Under the pieces are notes generated by a model that saw only the letters and a program-made list of their open reading frames with translations, did not search any database and was not told the DNA's origin. Below, piece after piece: positions 1 through 8,882 of a stretch of 64,000 nt of DNA (positions are counted from its first letter, which is position 1; the number at the start of each line of letters is the position of its first letter). This stretch comes from Actinocatenispora comari. Lineage in GTDB: Bacteria > Actinomycetota > Actinomycetes > Mycobacteriales > Micromonosporaceae. The DNA lies in NCBI RefSeq assembly GCF_017312725.1, contig NZ_BOPO01000063.1, positions 26,662-90,661 on the forward strand, written 5' to 3'. Position numbers and translations under genes: made by a program.

Positions 1-563
1 ACGACGACGCGAGCTTCGACCTGGTCGTCGGGCACGCCATGCTGCACCACATCCCGGACGTCGAGCAGGCGCTGCGCGAGGTGCTGCGGGTGCTGCGGCC
101 TGGTGGCCGGTTCGTGTTCTGCGGCGAACCGAGCAAGGTCGGCGACTTCTACGCCCGCAAGCTCGGCCAGCTGACCTGGTGGGCCACCACCAACCTCACC
201 AAGCTGCCCGGGTTGACCGACTGGCGCCGGCCGCAGGCCGAACTGGACGAGTCCTCCGCGGCGGCGGCGCTGGAGGCGGTCGTGGACATCCACACGTTCG
301 ATCCGCAGCAGCTGCGCCGGACCGCGATCCGGGCCGGTGCGATGGACGTCGAGGTGGCCACCGACGAGCTGACCGCGGCGCTGCTCGGCTGGCCGGTGCG
401 TACCTTCGAGGCGGCGGTGCCGAAGGAGAAGCTCGGCTGGGGTTGGGCCAACTTCGCCTACCACTCCTGGCGGGCACTGTCCAGTGTGGACACGAACGTG
501 CTGTCGCACCTGGTGCCGAAGGAGCTGTTCTACAACGTCGAGATCACGGGTGTGAAGCCGTAG
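1..563 (+). CDS. Class I SAM-dependent methyltransferase, C-terminal part (5' end outside window)
   Basis: The reading frame is open from base 3, so the gene begins upstream of the window and about 186 residues are seen. The first visible residues, FDLVVGHAMLHHIPDVEQAL, are the motif-II region of a Rossmann-fold methyltransferase, followed by the LRPGG loop. The C-terminus ends in YNVEITGVKP. From memory this tail resembles the mycobacterial Rv3038c family, which would fit the gene order of the whole window, but that is recollection and not an alignment. The substrate is unknown. The stop codon overlaps the GTG of the next gene by one base (TAGTG), so the two are probably translationally coupled. 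Confidence 0.85.
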   Translation, partial: DDASFDLVVGHAMLHHIPDVEQALREVLRVLRPGGRFVFCGEPSKVGDFYARKLGQLTWWATTNLTKLPGLTDWRRPQAELDESSAAAALEAVVDIHTFDPQQLRRTAIRAGAMDVEVATDELTAALLGWPVRTFEAAVPKEKLGWGWANFAYHSWRALSSVDTNVLSHLVPKELFYNVEITGVKP

Positions 564-1672
564 TGCCGGACATCGCCGGTACCGCCGACCAGCCGCCCGG
601 GTCCGTCACCCCGGGGCCGGACGCCACGCCGCCTGGCCGGTCCGCGCCGGAACCGGCGGCGAGCGATCCGGTCGCCCGGGAACCGGAGGCGTTGGACTCC
701 ACTGTGGACGGTGCGCCGGCCGACGCCGACCCGGACGCCCGGACCGACGCCGCCGATCAGCTCCCGAGCCCCGGCGACGCCGCCGATCAGCTCCCGAGCC
801 CCGGCGACGGCGACGCGTCGGCCGCGAGTGTGGCCGAGCCCGAGCCCGGCGGCGACGACACGGCGGGCGCCGACGATACCGCGGCGGGATGCGACGAGAC
901 AGCAGACGCCGGCGATGCCGCGGCCGACGGCGACGCATCGGCCGCGAGTGCGGCCGAACCTGAGCCCGAGCCCGGCGGCGACGGCGAGACCGCTGCGGTG
1001 GCGGACGGGGCGGGGGTCGACGGCGGGACCGACCCGGCGGCGCCCGGCGCCGACGGGCCGACCGACCCCGGGGAGCTGGACGAGCTGACCGCAGTGCTGG
1101 ACGACGGCTCCGACGAGCCGCGGCGGCACTGGCTGCGGTACCCCGGGCTGTTCGGTGCGCTGACCGTCGTCGCGCTGGTCATCCTGGTGCCGTGCGGCGC
1201 CGGCATCCTGTTCTTCACCGGCGCGTTCGCCGACCCCGGTGCGTACGGGCGTGCCCCCGACGCGTGCGCCCGGCTCACCGCGCACCAGGTCGAGGCGGCG
1301 TTCGGAGCCGGTCTGGTCCGCGACTACCCGTCGGACACCGGCGACGAATCGAGCTGCACCTACCTGGGCGGCGCCGCCTCCGGCCGCAACGCGCGGGTCA
1401 CCCTGACCCTGACCCGGTACGGGACGAAGGGGCCGCTGTCCGCCCCGCGGATGGCGCACGCCGGCTTCACCTCCGACCTGTCCGGCACCCGCGATCGCGC
1501 CACGCTGGCCGGGCTCGGCGACGAGGCGGCCCGGGTCACCTCGGACACCGGTACGACCGTGCTGGTGCGGCGCAGCAACCTGGTGCTGCGGCTGGACGCG
1601 TCCGGCGACATCGAGGACCCGAGCCGCGGGGTCACCAGCACCGCGCGTGCCCTGGTCGGCTCGCTGCGCTGA
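563..1672 (+). CDS. Single-pass membrane protein with acidic disordered N-terminus and DUF3558-like outer domain
   Basis: About 369 aa from a GTG that overlaps the previous stop. The first 190 residues are rich in Asp, Ala, Pro, Glu and Gly and contain a near-exact repeat (AADQLPSPGD twice, encoded around 748-808) plus two related blocks (DGDASAAS.AEPEPGGD). A basic patch (EPRRHWLRYPG) and one transmembrane helix (LFGALTVVALVILVPCGAGILFF) follow. The roughly 130-residue C-terminal domain has two Cys (DACARL, SSCTYLGG) and ends at the stop, and would lie outside the cell. The domain resembles DUF3558-type actinobacterial envelope proteins, but the resemblance is weak. No function is proposed. 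Confidence 0.7.
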   Translation: MPDIAGTADQPPGSVTPGPDATPPGRSAPEPAASDPVAREPEALDSTVDGAPADADPDARTDAADQLPSPGDAADQLPSPGDGDASAASVAEPEPGGDDTAGADDTAAGCDETADAGDAAADGDASAASAAEPEPEPGGDGETAAVADGAGVDGGTDPAAPGADGPTDPGELDELTAVLDDGSDEPRRHWLRYPGLFGALTVVALVILVPCGAGILFFTGAFADPGAYGRAPDACARLTAHQVEAAFGAGLVRDYPSDTGDESSCTYLGGAASGRNARVTLTLTRYGTKGPLSAPRMAHAGFTSDLSGTRDRATLAGLGDEAARVTSDTGTTVLVRRSNLVLRLDASGDIEDPSRGVTSTARALVGSLR

Positions 1673-1794
1673 CCGCGTACCGCCCGGCGAACGCCGGCCC
1701 GCGTCTCCGGCGCCGCCCGCCGCGCTCGGTGGGCGGGCCGGCTGCCCGCCGCCGGGTGGCTCGGCCGGACCGGCCCGTCGGGTACTTTCGGGGC

Positions 1795-2496
1795 ATGGTG
1801 CGGGGGCGACGCGAGCGGCGGCAGGCGAGGTTTCTGACCCGTGCGTCGCTCGCCTGGATCTGGCGGCACCGCGCCTTCACCCCGTACTACCTGCTGCGCT
1901 ACTGGCGGTTCGCGCTGCTGCGGCTGCGCCGGGCGGACGTGGTGACCGAGGGGTTCGTGTTCCTGGGCCGGCGGGTCGAGCTGACCGCGCCGCGGGGCCG
2001 GGGCCGGATCGTGCTGGGCCGCTGGTCGCACCTGGGTGACGGCACCGCGATCCGGGCGCACGAGGGCACCGTGCACATCGGCGACAAGGTGGTGCTCGGC
2101 GCCGACGTGCGGATCAACGGCTATCTGGACATCGAGGTCGGCGCCGCGACGCTGATCGCGGACTGGGTCTACGTGGCCGATTTCGACCACGTCACCACCG
2201 ACCTGACCCGGCCGATCAAGGACCAGGGGATCGTCAAGTCGCCGGTGCGGATCGGCCCGGACTGCTGGCTCGGTACCAAGGCGACCGTCACCCGCGGCGT
2301 CCGGATCGGCCGCGGCAGCGTGCTCGCCGCGAACGCGGTGGCCACCCGCGACATCGACGAGTACACGATCGCCGGCGGGGTGCCGGCCCGGCCGCTGCGC
2401 AGCCGGCTGCCGCTGCCGGAACTGCGGGTCGAGGCGCCGGCCCGGCCCGCTCGTCCTGCCCGGTTCGCGCCCGGAGCGACGCCGGCCGGGCCATGA
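1795..2496 (+). CDS. Left-handed beta-helix (hexapeptide repeat) acyltransferase
   Basis: The 233-aa product starts at ATG 1795; GTG 1798 is also possible. A basic N-terminus is followed by hexapeptide repeats (IVLGRWSHLGDGTAIRAH, VHIGDKVVLGADVRI, VRIGPDCWLGTKATVTRGVRI) and the usual C-terminal IAGGVPARPLR of maltose O-acetyltransferase/WbbJ-type enzymes. Such enzymes transfer acetyl or longer acyl groups from CoA to sugars. Its place near a GT4 enzyme and a methyltransferase of the polymethylated polysaccharide type suggests that it may correspond to the mycobacterial Rv3034c acyltransferase; this is inference from gene order. The tail after residue 205 is Pro/Ala/Arg-rich. Confidence 0.85.
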   Translation: MVRGRRERRQARFLTRASLAWIWRHRAFTPYYLLRYWRFALLRLRRADVVTEGFVFLGRRVELTAPRGRGRIVLGRWSHLGDGTAIRAHEGTVHIGDKVVLGADVRINGYLDIEVGAATLIADWVYVADFDHVTTDLTRPIKDQGIVKSPVRIGPDCWLGTKATVTRGVRIGRGSVLAANAVATRDIDEYTIAGGVPARPLRSRLPLPELRVEAPARPARPARFAPGATPAGP

Positions 2497-2619
2497 TCGA
2501 CCCAGGGGCCGCCTCGAAGCCCCGGCCGGGCGAGCCGGCGGAGGTCGAGGCGGGCCCTGGCCCGTCGCGACGCCGCCGTACCGGCGGGTGCCGATCGGCG
2601 GGCGGAGGGGGTGAGACGG

Positions 2620-4191
2620 ATGGTGTCCGGGCGCGGCGGGGAGCTGGCCGTGGCGGCGCTCTCCGGGTACGGCATCGGCGAGGTGTTCACGCCGGCCGGC
2701 GAGCACGTGCCCGCGATCCACGACGCGGCGCGGGCGGCTCGGATGCGCGTCGTCGAAGTACGGCACGAGCAGACCGCGGTGTTCGCCGCGGAGGCGGTCG
2801 CGACGTTGCTGCGCCGGCCTGGCCTGGCGGTGCTCGGCGCCGGTCCCGGCGTCACCAACGCCGTCTCCGCGATCACCGCCGCCCACTTCAACGCCGCCCC
2901 GGTGGTGGTACTGGCCGGCCGGGCGCCGGCGTGGCGCTGGGGTTCGGGCAGCCTGCCGGCACTCGACCACGTCGCCATCGTCGAGTCGGTGACCAGGTCG
3001 GCGGCCACCTGTACCGAGGTGGGCAACATCGGCGTCGACGTGCGCGCGGCGGTCCTCGCGGCACTCACCCCGCACCGCGGTCCGGCGTTCCTGGACCTGC
3101 CGATGGACGTGGTGTTCTGCGCCGGTGAGGCGGAGCTGCCGGCGGCGACGTTGCCGCCGCCGGTCGAGCCGGACCCGGCGGCGGTGGCCCGGGCCGGTGC
3201 GTTGCTCGCCGCGGCCGAGCGGCCGGTGATCGTCGCCGGCTCCGACGTGTACAGCGCGGACGCGGTGGCCGCGTTGCGCGAGTGCGCCGAGACCTGGCGG
3301 ATACCGGTGTTCACCACCGGGCTGGCGCGCGGCGCGCTGCCCGGCGACCATCCGCTCGCCTTCCGGTGCTGCAAGCGGGCCGCGCTGGCCCGGGCGGACC
3401 TGGTCGCGGTCCTCGGTACCGCACCGGACCTGCGGCTCGGCGGCGGTACCGACGCCCGGTTGATCCACGTGGTCGACGCGCCCCCCGCGGCCGATGGCCC
3501 GCCCGGCGACGACGGGACGCTGTGGGTGGCGGGTGACCTGCGGTTGGTGCTGTCCGGGATGGCCGACCACCGGGGCGTGCGGGCCGACCACGCGGACTGG
3601 ATCGAGCTGCTGCGCGTCGCCGAGGACACCGCCCGGGCCCAGGAGGCCGGTCACCTCGCCGACGACCGCGAACCGATCCGGGCCACCCGGCTGTACGCGG
3701 AGCTGCGCCGGGCGCTGACCGACGACGCGATCATCGTCGGCGACGGCGGCGACGTGGTGTCCGCCGCGGCCCGCCACCTCGATCCGGGCCGGCCCGGCAG
3801 CTGGCTGGACGGCGGCCGGTACGGCAACGGCGGCGCCGGCCTCGGCTACGCGCTCGGCGCCGCGCTGGCCTGCCCGGACCGCCCGGTGTGCGGGCTGCTC
3901 GGCGACGGCGCCGCCGCCGGCTCGGTACTGGAGGTCGAGTCGCTGGTCCGGCACCACCTGCCGGTCGTGCTGGTGGTCGGCAACAACGGCAGCTTCGGTA
4001 CCGCCGGGCTGCGCGGCGCCGACGACCGGACGCCGGGGCTGCGGCTGGAGAAGGTGGTGGCCGCCCTCGGCGGCGCCGGCGAGACCGTCGCCACCGCGCG
4101 GGAACTCGCGCCGGCGCTGCGCCGCGCGTTCGAGTCCCGGGTGCCGTACCTGCTCAACGTGCTGATCGAGCCCCGCCCCGACCCCGAGTGA
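2620..4191 (+). CDS. Thiamine diphosphate-dependent enzyme, acetolactate synthase-like, function unknown
   Basis: A 523-aa protein with the three-domain layout of the acetolactate synthase/oxalyl-CoA decarboxylase superfamily. The N-terminal PYR domain keeps the activating glutamate (VRHEQTAVFAAEA) and the glycine-rich GAGPGVTNAVSAI segment. The PP domain has the cofactor motif GDGAAAGS, with NN about 25 residues later. ATG 2620 is chosen because GGAGG at 2604-2608 sits 11 nt before it; an in-frame GTG at 2611 is only 2 nt from that site. It stands alone with no small subunit, and the true ilvB lies 57 kb away, so branched-chain synthesis is unlikely. Substrate not predictable. Confidence 0.85.
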   Translation: MVSGRGGELAVAALSGYGIGEVFTPAGEHVPAIHDAARAARMRVVEVRHEQTAVFAAEAVATLLRRPGLAVLGAGPGVTNAVSAITAAHFNAAPVVVLAGRAPAWRWGSGSLPALDHVAIVESVTRSAATCTEVGNIGVDVRAAVLAALTPHRGPAFLDLPMDVVFCAGEAELPAATLPPPVEPDPAAVARAGALLAAAERPVIVAGSDVYSADAVAALRECAETWRIPVFTTGLARGALPGDHPLAFRCCKRAALARADLVAVLGTAPDLRLGGGTDARLIHVVDAPPAADGPPGDDGTLWVAGDLRLVLSGMADHRGVRADHADWIELLRVAEDTARAQEAGHLADDREPIRATRLYAELRRALTDDAIIVGDGGDVVSAAARHLDPGRPGSWLDGGRYGNGGAGLGYALGAALACPDRPVCGLLGDGAAAGSVLEVESLVRHHLPVVLVVGNNGSFGTAGLRGADDRTPGLRLEKVVAALGGAGETVATARELAPALRRAFESRVPYLLNVLIEPRPDPE

Positions 4192-4209
4192 CCGGCGATC
4201 GGGGGCACC

Positions 4210-4242
4210 GCGGGGCTCGGCGCCGACGACGCCGAGCCCCGC
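4210..4242. terminator. Perfect 13-bp hairpin between convergent genes
   Basis: Arms 4210-4222 and 4230-4242 are perfect reverse complements around a 7-nt loop. The hairpin lies between the stop of the thiamine-diphosphate enzyme and the stop of the convergent chitinase gene, so it can serve both. There is no T-run, as is common in actinobacteria. Confidence 0.8.
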
Positions 4243-4260
4243 CCCCGTTGCCCGGTACGG

Positions 4261-5751
4261 TCAGCTCACGCCGACGTCGTCGACGTCGACGGCGCCCTGC
4301 CCGTACCAGCCGTGCACGAAGACCTGCACGGTGCCGCTGCCGCCGGTGGTGAAGGTGGCCGACAGCTTCGTGTACCCGCCGGCGTTGGTCCAGGTGCTCG
4401 CGTCGGTGGCGGCACCGGTGGTGCCGAGGAACGCGTAGTCGCCCTGCACGTAGGCGGTGAGGGTGTACGTGGTGTTCGCGTGCAGCGTCACCGACTGGGT
4501 GCAGGTGGCGTTGTCGGACGCGGTCGGCGCCAGCTCCAGCGCCCCGGAGCCGCCGTGGGTCGGCGACGACACGATGCTGCCGGTACCGCCGGTGCAGGTC
4601 CACGGGGACAGCGAGCCGGTCTCGAAGTCGCCGTTGACCAGGCCGCTGCCGGTGGGCGGGGTGGTGGGCGGCGTCGTCGGTGGGGTCGTCGGCGGGGTGG
4701 TCGGGCCGGTGCCGCCGCCGTTGAACGCGGCGAACGTGTGGCTGAAGTACCAGGTGTCCTGCTGGATGCCGGAGCAGCTGTCCGAGCCGCCGGTGCCGGG
4801 GCAACTGCCGTTGTCACGTTGCAGCGCCCAGAACGACAGCGCGGCGAGACCCTTGTCCTGCGCCCACTGCTCGACCACCGGCGCGTCGGCCGTGGTGAAC
4901 GTCTCCGCCGCGCCGTAGTCGTCGATGCCGGGCATCTCGATGACGCCGATCATGTGCCACAGCTCGGCGGCCGACTTGTTCGGGTACAGCCCGGCGAGCT
5001 GGCTCTGCAGTCCGGTCGTGGCGGTCTTCGTGTCGGTGGCCATCTCGTGGTTCGCGCCGTCGTAGTAGTCGAACGTCATGATGTTGACGACGTCGATCCG
5101 CGCCCCGTGGGACACGGCGCTGCGCAGCACGTTCAGCCCGGAGCTGGCGAGGCCGCTGGTGGTCGTCGGCAGCGTGTAGGCGAACTGGACGGTGCGACCG
5201 TTGCTCGCGGCCCAGTCCTCCACCTGCTTGATCGCGGCGTTGCGGCGGTCGATGCCGGCGGAGTTGGTCAGCGAGTTGTCCTCGATGTCGAGGTCGAGCC
5301 GGGTCACGTCGTAGGTGGTGATCACCTTCTCGTACGCGGCGGCGATCTTGCCGACGTCGGTGCACGAGTCGGCGATCTCGGTGCCGGTGTTGTCCGCCGT
5401 GTACCCGCCGAACGACGGGATCACGTCACCGCCGCCGGCGCGGATCGTGTCGATGTCGCTGCCGTACTGGCTCGTGTCGACCGGCATCGAGCTGTCGCCG
5501 TCCCAGTACGGCGTGCACGAGCCCTTCGACGCGGTCTGCAGGAACGCGAGCGTGAGGTACTTGTTGCCGGACTGCTGGGCCAGCTGGGCCAGGCTGTCAC
5601 CGTTGTAGGTCTCGAAGTACGGGGCGGACACGTGCGCCGGCAGCGTGCTCGCCGCGGTCGCCGGTCCGCTGACCGCGAACCCGATGGCGACGGCGCCGCC
5701 GAGCACGGTACCGGCCGCCGCGAGCGCGGCGGTCAGGCGTGATCGAAGCAT
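4261..5751 (-). CDS. Secreted GH18 chitinase with C-terminal carbohydrate-binding module
   Basis: The 496-aa protein starts with a signal peptide (MLRSRLTAALAAAG..., likely cleaved after GPATAA). A GH18 barrel follows, with the catalytic DxDxE signature in RLDLDIEDNS, where the last Glu is the proton donor, and a typical substrate-side MTFDYYDG strand. A threonine-proline linker of repeated PTTP units leads to a roughly 125-residue beta-sandwich (NGDFETGSLSPWTC... to the end) of the CBM4/9 or CBM16 kind. It should hydrolyse chitin outside the cell. AAGGAG lies 7 nt before the ATG. A promoter with a palindrome at the predicted transcription start suggests induction by a chitin-derived signal. 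Confidence 0.93.
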   Translation of the reverse strand: MLRSRLTAALAAAGTVLGGAVAIGFAVSGPATAASTLPAHVSAPYFETYNGDSLAQLAQQSGNKYLTLAFLQTASKGSCTPYWDGDSSMPVDTSQYGSDIDTIRAGGGDVIPSFGGYTADNTGTEIADSCTDVGKIAAAYEKVITTYDVTRLDLDIEDNSLTNSAGIDRRNAAIKQVEDWAASNGRTVQFAYTLPTTTSGLASSGLNVLRSAVSHGARIDVVNIMTFDYYDGANHEMATDTKTATTGLQSQLAGLYPNKSAAELWHMIGVIEMPGIDDYGAAETFTTADAPVVEQWAQDKGLAALSFWALQRDNGSCPGTGGSDSCSGIQQDTWYFSHTFAAFNGGGTGPTTPPTTPPTTPPTTPPTGSGLVNGDFETGSLSPWTCTGGTGSIVSSPTHGGSGALELAPTASDNATCTQSVTLHANTTYTLTAYVQGDYAFLGTTGAATDASTWTNAGGYTKLSATFTTGGSGTVQVFVHGWYGQGAVDVDDVGVS

Positions 5752-5810
5752 GTGGGGCTCCTTGACACGGAGGGGTGACGCAGGGGGAGACCGGTCGCGC
5801 GCCCGGCTTA

Positions 5811-5868
5811 TCAGTAAGGTTTCCTAACTGATGCAGTGCACTTAAGTACGTTTCACCCCGCCTGTCAA
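5811..5868 (-). promoter_or_regulatory. Chitinase promoter with palindromic operator
   Basis: On the minus strand TTGACA (5863-5868) is followed after 17 bp by TTAAGT (5840-5845). Directly downstream, at about +2 to +22, lies a 21-bp imperfect palindrome (5811-5831; arms TCAGTAAGG and CCTAACTGA around TTT, 8 of 9 pairs). This AT-rich patch stands out from its surroundings and is well placed for a repressor. The perfect 8-bp palindrome ACTTAAGT (5840-5847) overlaps the -10. The rest of the gap up to 6006 shows no gene. Confidence 0.7.
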
Positions 5869-6006
5869 GCGTCGTCCCCTGCGCCGGCTTGCCCTCAACA
5901 CGGCGGTCGGCGTGCCCCGACACGGCGGTACGGACCGGTCGAACCGGCGCGGACGATGGAGCGGACCCGGCTCGGCCGGCCGGCTGGCCGGCACGGCATC
6001 GGTGAC

Positions 6007-7290
6007 TCAGGCAGAGCCGTCGCGGAGCAGGTTGCCGTCCGGAACCACGATCGGCGGGATCGGGCCGTCCGCCGTACCGGCCGCGCGCAGCGCCCGCTCG
6101 TCCCGCCGTGCCTGGTCGTAGGCGTCGAGGGTGCGCTCGGCGATCACCGGCCAGGCGTAGCGGGCGGCCACCAGGCTGCGGCCCCGCCGGGCCAGCCGGC
6201 GCGCGAGCACCTCGTCTGCCAGTACCGAGCTGACCGCCTCGGCGAGCGAGCGCGGGTCCTTCGGCGCGAAGCTGACCGCGGCGAGGCCCGCCGCGACGAA
6301 CTCGCCGAGCCCGCCGGTCGCCGACACCGCGAGCGGCGCGCCGGCGCTCGCCGCCTCCACCGCCACCATCCCGAACGGCTCGTACCGGCTCGGCACCACC
6401 GCGCAGTCGGCGGCGGCGAACAGCGCCGGCAGCTCGGCGCCGAGGAAGCCGACGAACTCGACGGTGCGCGACAGCCGCCGGCGCCGGACCTCGGCGACCA
6501 GCTCCTCGGCGTACTTGCCCTCGCCGGCGACGACCACCCGCAGCCCGGGGAACCGCCGGCGCAGCGTCGGCGTGGCCGCGATCAGGTCCTGTACGCCTTT
6601 CTCGTGCACCAGCCGGCCGGCGTACACCACCAGCGGGCCGTCGCCGCCGAACCGCTGCCGGGCGGCGCGCACCTGGCCCGGGGTGGCGGTGAACGCGGCC
6701 GGGTCGACGCCGTTCGGGATCACCCGAACCTTGCCGGCCGGCAGCTCGAACAGCCGGCTGACCTCCCAGCGCATGTAGTCCGAGCAGACCAGCACCCGGC
6801 GCGCCTCGTACGTCAGCCACCATTCGACCGAGTGGATGCAGCGGTTCAGCTCGCCCGGCAGCCAGCCGGAGTGCCGGCCCGCCTCGGTGGCGTGCACGGT
6901 CGCCACCAGCGGTACGCCCAGGTGGTGCTTGAGCGTCACCGCGGCGTGCGTGACCAGCCAGTCGTGCCCGTGCACTACGTCGAAGCCCCGCTCGCCGGCG
7001 ACCCGCAGGGCGGCCCGGGTCAGCGCGTGGTTGAGCGACATGGTGAACGCCAGCAACGTCTCGGTACTGAACGGGAACAGCGGCGGGTCGGCCGGCGCAC
7101 GCACCACCCGCACCCCGTCGCGGATCTCGTCCAGCGGCGCCTCGGTGCCGTCGGCCTCGGTGCCGTGCCGGGTCACCACGGTGACCTCGTGTCCGGCCGC
7201 GGCGAGCGCCACCGACAGCGCGTGCACGTGCCGACCGAGGCCACCGACGACGACCGGCGGATATTCCCAGGACAGCATCAGCACGCGCAT
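6007..7290 (-). CDS. GT4 family glycosyltransferase (Rv3032-like alpha-1,4-glucosyltransferase)
   Basis: The 427-aa protein begins MRVLMLSWEYPPVVVGGLGR, the N-terminal nucleotide-sugar domain signature of glycogen-synthase-like GT4 enzymes. In-frame GTG codons upstream (7308, 7296) are less likely because the family starts at this Met. The second domain has GRLVHEKGVQDLI and the E-x7-E motif in EPFGMVAVEAASAG. The closest family I recognise is mycobacterial Rv3032, which elongates alpha-1,4-glucan for methylglucose lipopolysaccharide and glycogen. It is last in a three-gene minus-strand run with a DUF885 protein and a methyltransferase (gaps of 32 and 45 bp), so co-transcription is likely. 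Confidence 0.9.
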   Translation of the reverse strand: MRVLMLSWEYPPVVVGGLGRHVHALSVALAAAGHEVTVVTRHGTEADGTEAPLDEIRDGVRVVRAPADPPLFPFSTETLLAFTMSLNHALTRAALRVAGERGFDVVHGHDWLVTHAAVTLKHHLGVPLVATVHATEAGRHSGWLPGELNRCIHSVEWWLTYEARRVLVCSDYMRWEVSRLFELPAGKVRVIPNGVDPAAFTATPGQVRAARQRFGGDGPLVVYAGRLVHEKGVQDLIAATPTLRRRFPGLRVVVAGEGKYAEELVAEVRRRRLSRTVEFVGFLGAELPALFAAADCAVVPSRYEPFGMVAVEAASAGAPLAVSATGGLGEFVAAGLAAVSFAPKDPRSLAEAVSSVLADEVLARRLARRGRSLVAARYAWPVIAERTLDAYDQARRDERALRAAGTADGPIPPIVVPDGNLLRDGSA

Positions 7291-7335
7291 GGGCACCGAT
7301 TCTGGCACCCGTTACCCGCTGGTACGCACCCCGGG

Positions 7336-8850
7336 TCAGCCGCGGTCGATCGCCGTGTCGAGCAGGCCCAGCGGCGGCGCGCCGAGGTCGAGCACCGCGG
7401 CATGGAACCGGGGGAGCGAGAACCCCGCCCCCCACGCCGCCCGGGCCCGGTCCCGCACCTGCCCGAGCACCAGCTTGCCCCAGGTGTACCGGCCGTACGT
7501 CGGGTCGAACGTGCCCCGGTACGCCTCGGCCAGCGCGGCCGGCCCCTGCAGGTGCGCGTCCGAGGTGAACAGTGCCGCCGCCTCGTCGACGCTCATCGCG
7601 CCGGTGTGCAGGCCGATCGCCGCGGTCAGCCGGACCACCCGGACCAGTGCCTCCAGCGCCACGCCCGCGGTGTAGCGGGGATCGTCGGCGTGGAACCCCT
7701 GTTCCAGCGCCATCTCCTCGGCGTAGTGCGCCCAGCCCTCCACGAACGCCTCGCCGATCAGCGTGCGGCGCACCGCCGACGGTGCCCGGCGCAGCGCCCG
7801 GGAGTGCGAGAAGTGGCCCGGCGCCACCTCGTGCACGGTGATCGCCGGCAGGCTGGTACGGCTGAACACCGCGAGCCACTGCTCCCGGTCGGCGGCCGGC
7901 CAGCCCGGCTCCGGCGGCGTCACGTGGTACCAGCTCGGCGCGTCCGGCTCGTACGGTGCGGCCCACGCCATCATCGCCATCGCCCAGCGCCGCGACTCCG
8001 GTGCCGGGCCGACCAGGCACTCCCCGTCGGTGTACGGCGCCAGCACGTGCCGGGCGGTCCACTCGATCACCTCGGCGGTCAGCGCCCGCGCCTCGGCCAG
8101 CACCCCGTCGATGCCCGGATGGTCGGCGGCCAGCGCCGCGACCGTGGCCGCGGTGCCGGCGTCCGGGTCGATCCGCCGGCACGCCTCGGCGAGCATCGCG
8201 CGCAGCCGGTGCCGCTCGGCGTCGGCCGTCTCGGCGAGCTCACCCAGCCGTACCGGCATCGCCTCGGACGCGGACAGCAGCCCGGCCAGCCCCGCCTCGC
8301 CCAGCGCCGAGGAGTCCGGCCCGGTCCGGGCGCAGCCCTGCAGGTGGTCGAGCAGCCGGCGGTGCGCGGCGGCGGCCGCCGCGCCGGCATCGCCGTCCTC
8401 CGGGCGGATCTGGCCGGCCAGCCCGCGGGCCGCCGACAGGGTGGCGCTCGCGACCGGCCCCGGCACCGCGTCCAGCGCCTCGATCGCCGCGTCGACCGCG
8501 TCCGGCCAGGCGGCGAGATGCGCGGCGCGGGCGGCGGACCGCTCCGGCGCCGGCGCGTACTCGCGGTCGTAGCAGGCCAGGTCGAGGTTCGCCACGTGGT
8601 AGAGCGGGTTGCTGCGGTGCAGCGCGAGCTCCCCGTACTCGACCCGGGCCGACGCCTCGGCCGCCGACGCGTGCGCCTGGTCGTGCGGATCGGGGTACAC
8701 GTGCGCGCCGGCCGGGGCCAGCCGGGACAGCGCGGCGGCGACCCCGGCGGGCGACAGATCCTGGACCACGCCGTCGTACTCGTGCCGGCCGACCGACTCG
8801 CGGGCGGTCGGCACCATCAGGTCGCAGAGCGCGCGCAGCCGTGCATCCAT
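7336..8850 (-). CDS. DUF885 family metallopeptidase-like protein
   Basis: The 504-aa protein has the family's zinc-binding signature HEVAPGH (residues 340-346) and the downstream EAFVEGWAHYAEEMALEQG helix that supplies the third ligand. Most of the chain is predicted helical with no signal peptide, so it is cytoplasmic. DUF885 proteins are uncharacterised putative zinc carboxypeptidases. It lies between genes resembling Rv3030 and Rv3032, the position held in mycobacteria by a GH57 branching enzyme (Rv3031). It is therefore either an unrelated insertion or a functional partner; the sequence does not decide. Confidence 0.88.
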   Translation of the reverse strand: MDARLRALCDLMVPTARESVGRHEYDGVVQDLSPAGVAAALSRLAPAGAHVYPDPHDQAHASAAEASARVEYGELALHRSNPLYHVANLDLACYDREYAPAPERSAARAAHLAAWPDAVDAAIEALDAVPGPVASATLSAARGLAGQIRPEDGDAGAAAAAAHRRLLDHLQGCARTGPDSSALGEAGLAGLLSASEAMPVRLGELAETADAERHRLRAMLAEACRRIDPDAGTAATVAALAADHPGIDGVLAEARALTAEVIEWTARHVLAPYTDGECLVGPAPESRRWAMAMMAWAAPYEPDAPSWYHVTPPEPGWPAADREQWLAVFSRTSLPAITVHEVAPGHFSHSRALRRAPSAVRRTLIGEAFVEGWAHYAEEMALEQGFHADDPRYTAGVALEALVRVVRLTAAIGLHTGAMSVDEAAALFTSDAHLQGPAALAEAYRGTFDPTYGRYTWGKLVLGQVRDRARAAWGAGFSLPRFHAAVLDLGAPPLGLLDTAIDRG

Positions 8851-8882
8851 GCGCGGACCCTACCGCCCGACCGGCCCCATGA

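Noticed and set aside
1360..3957. Very long open frame on the minus strand
   Set aside because: It is antisense to well-supported genes, has no recognisable motif and an Arg/Pro/Ala-rich composition typical of shadow frames in GC-rich DNA. The same applies to frames at 5836-9174, 28315-31521, 38027-40978 and 57979-56234.
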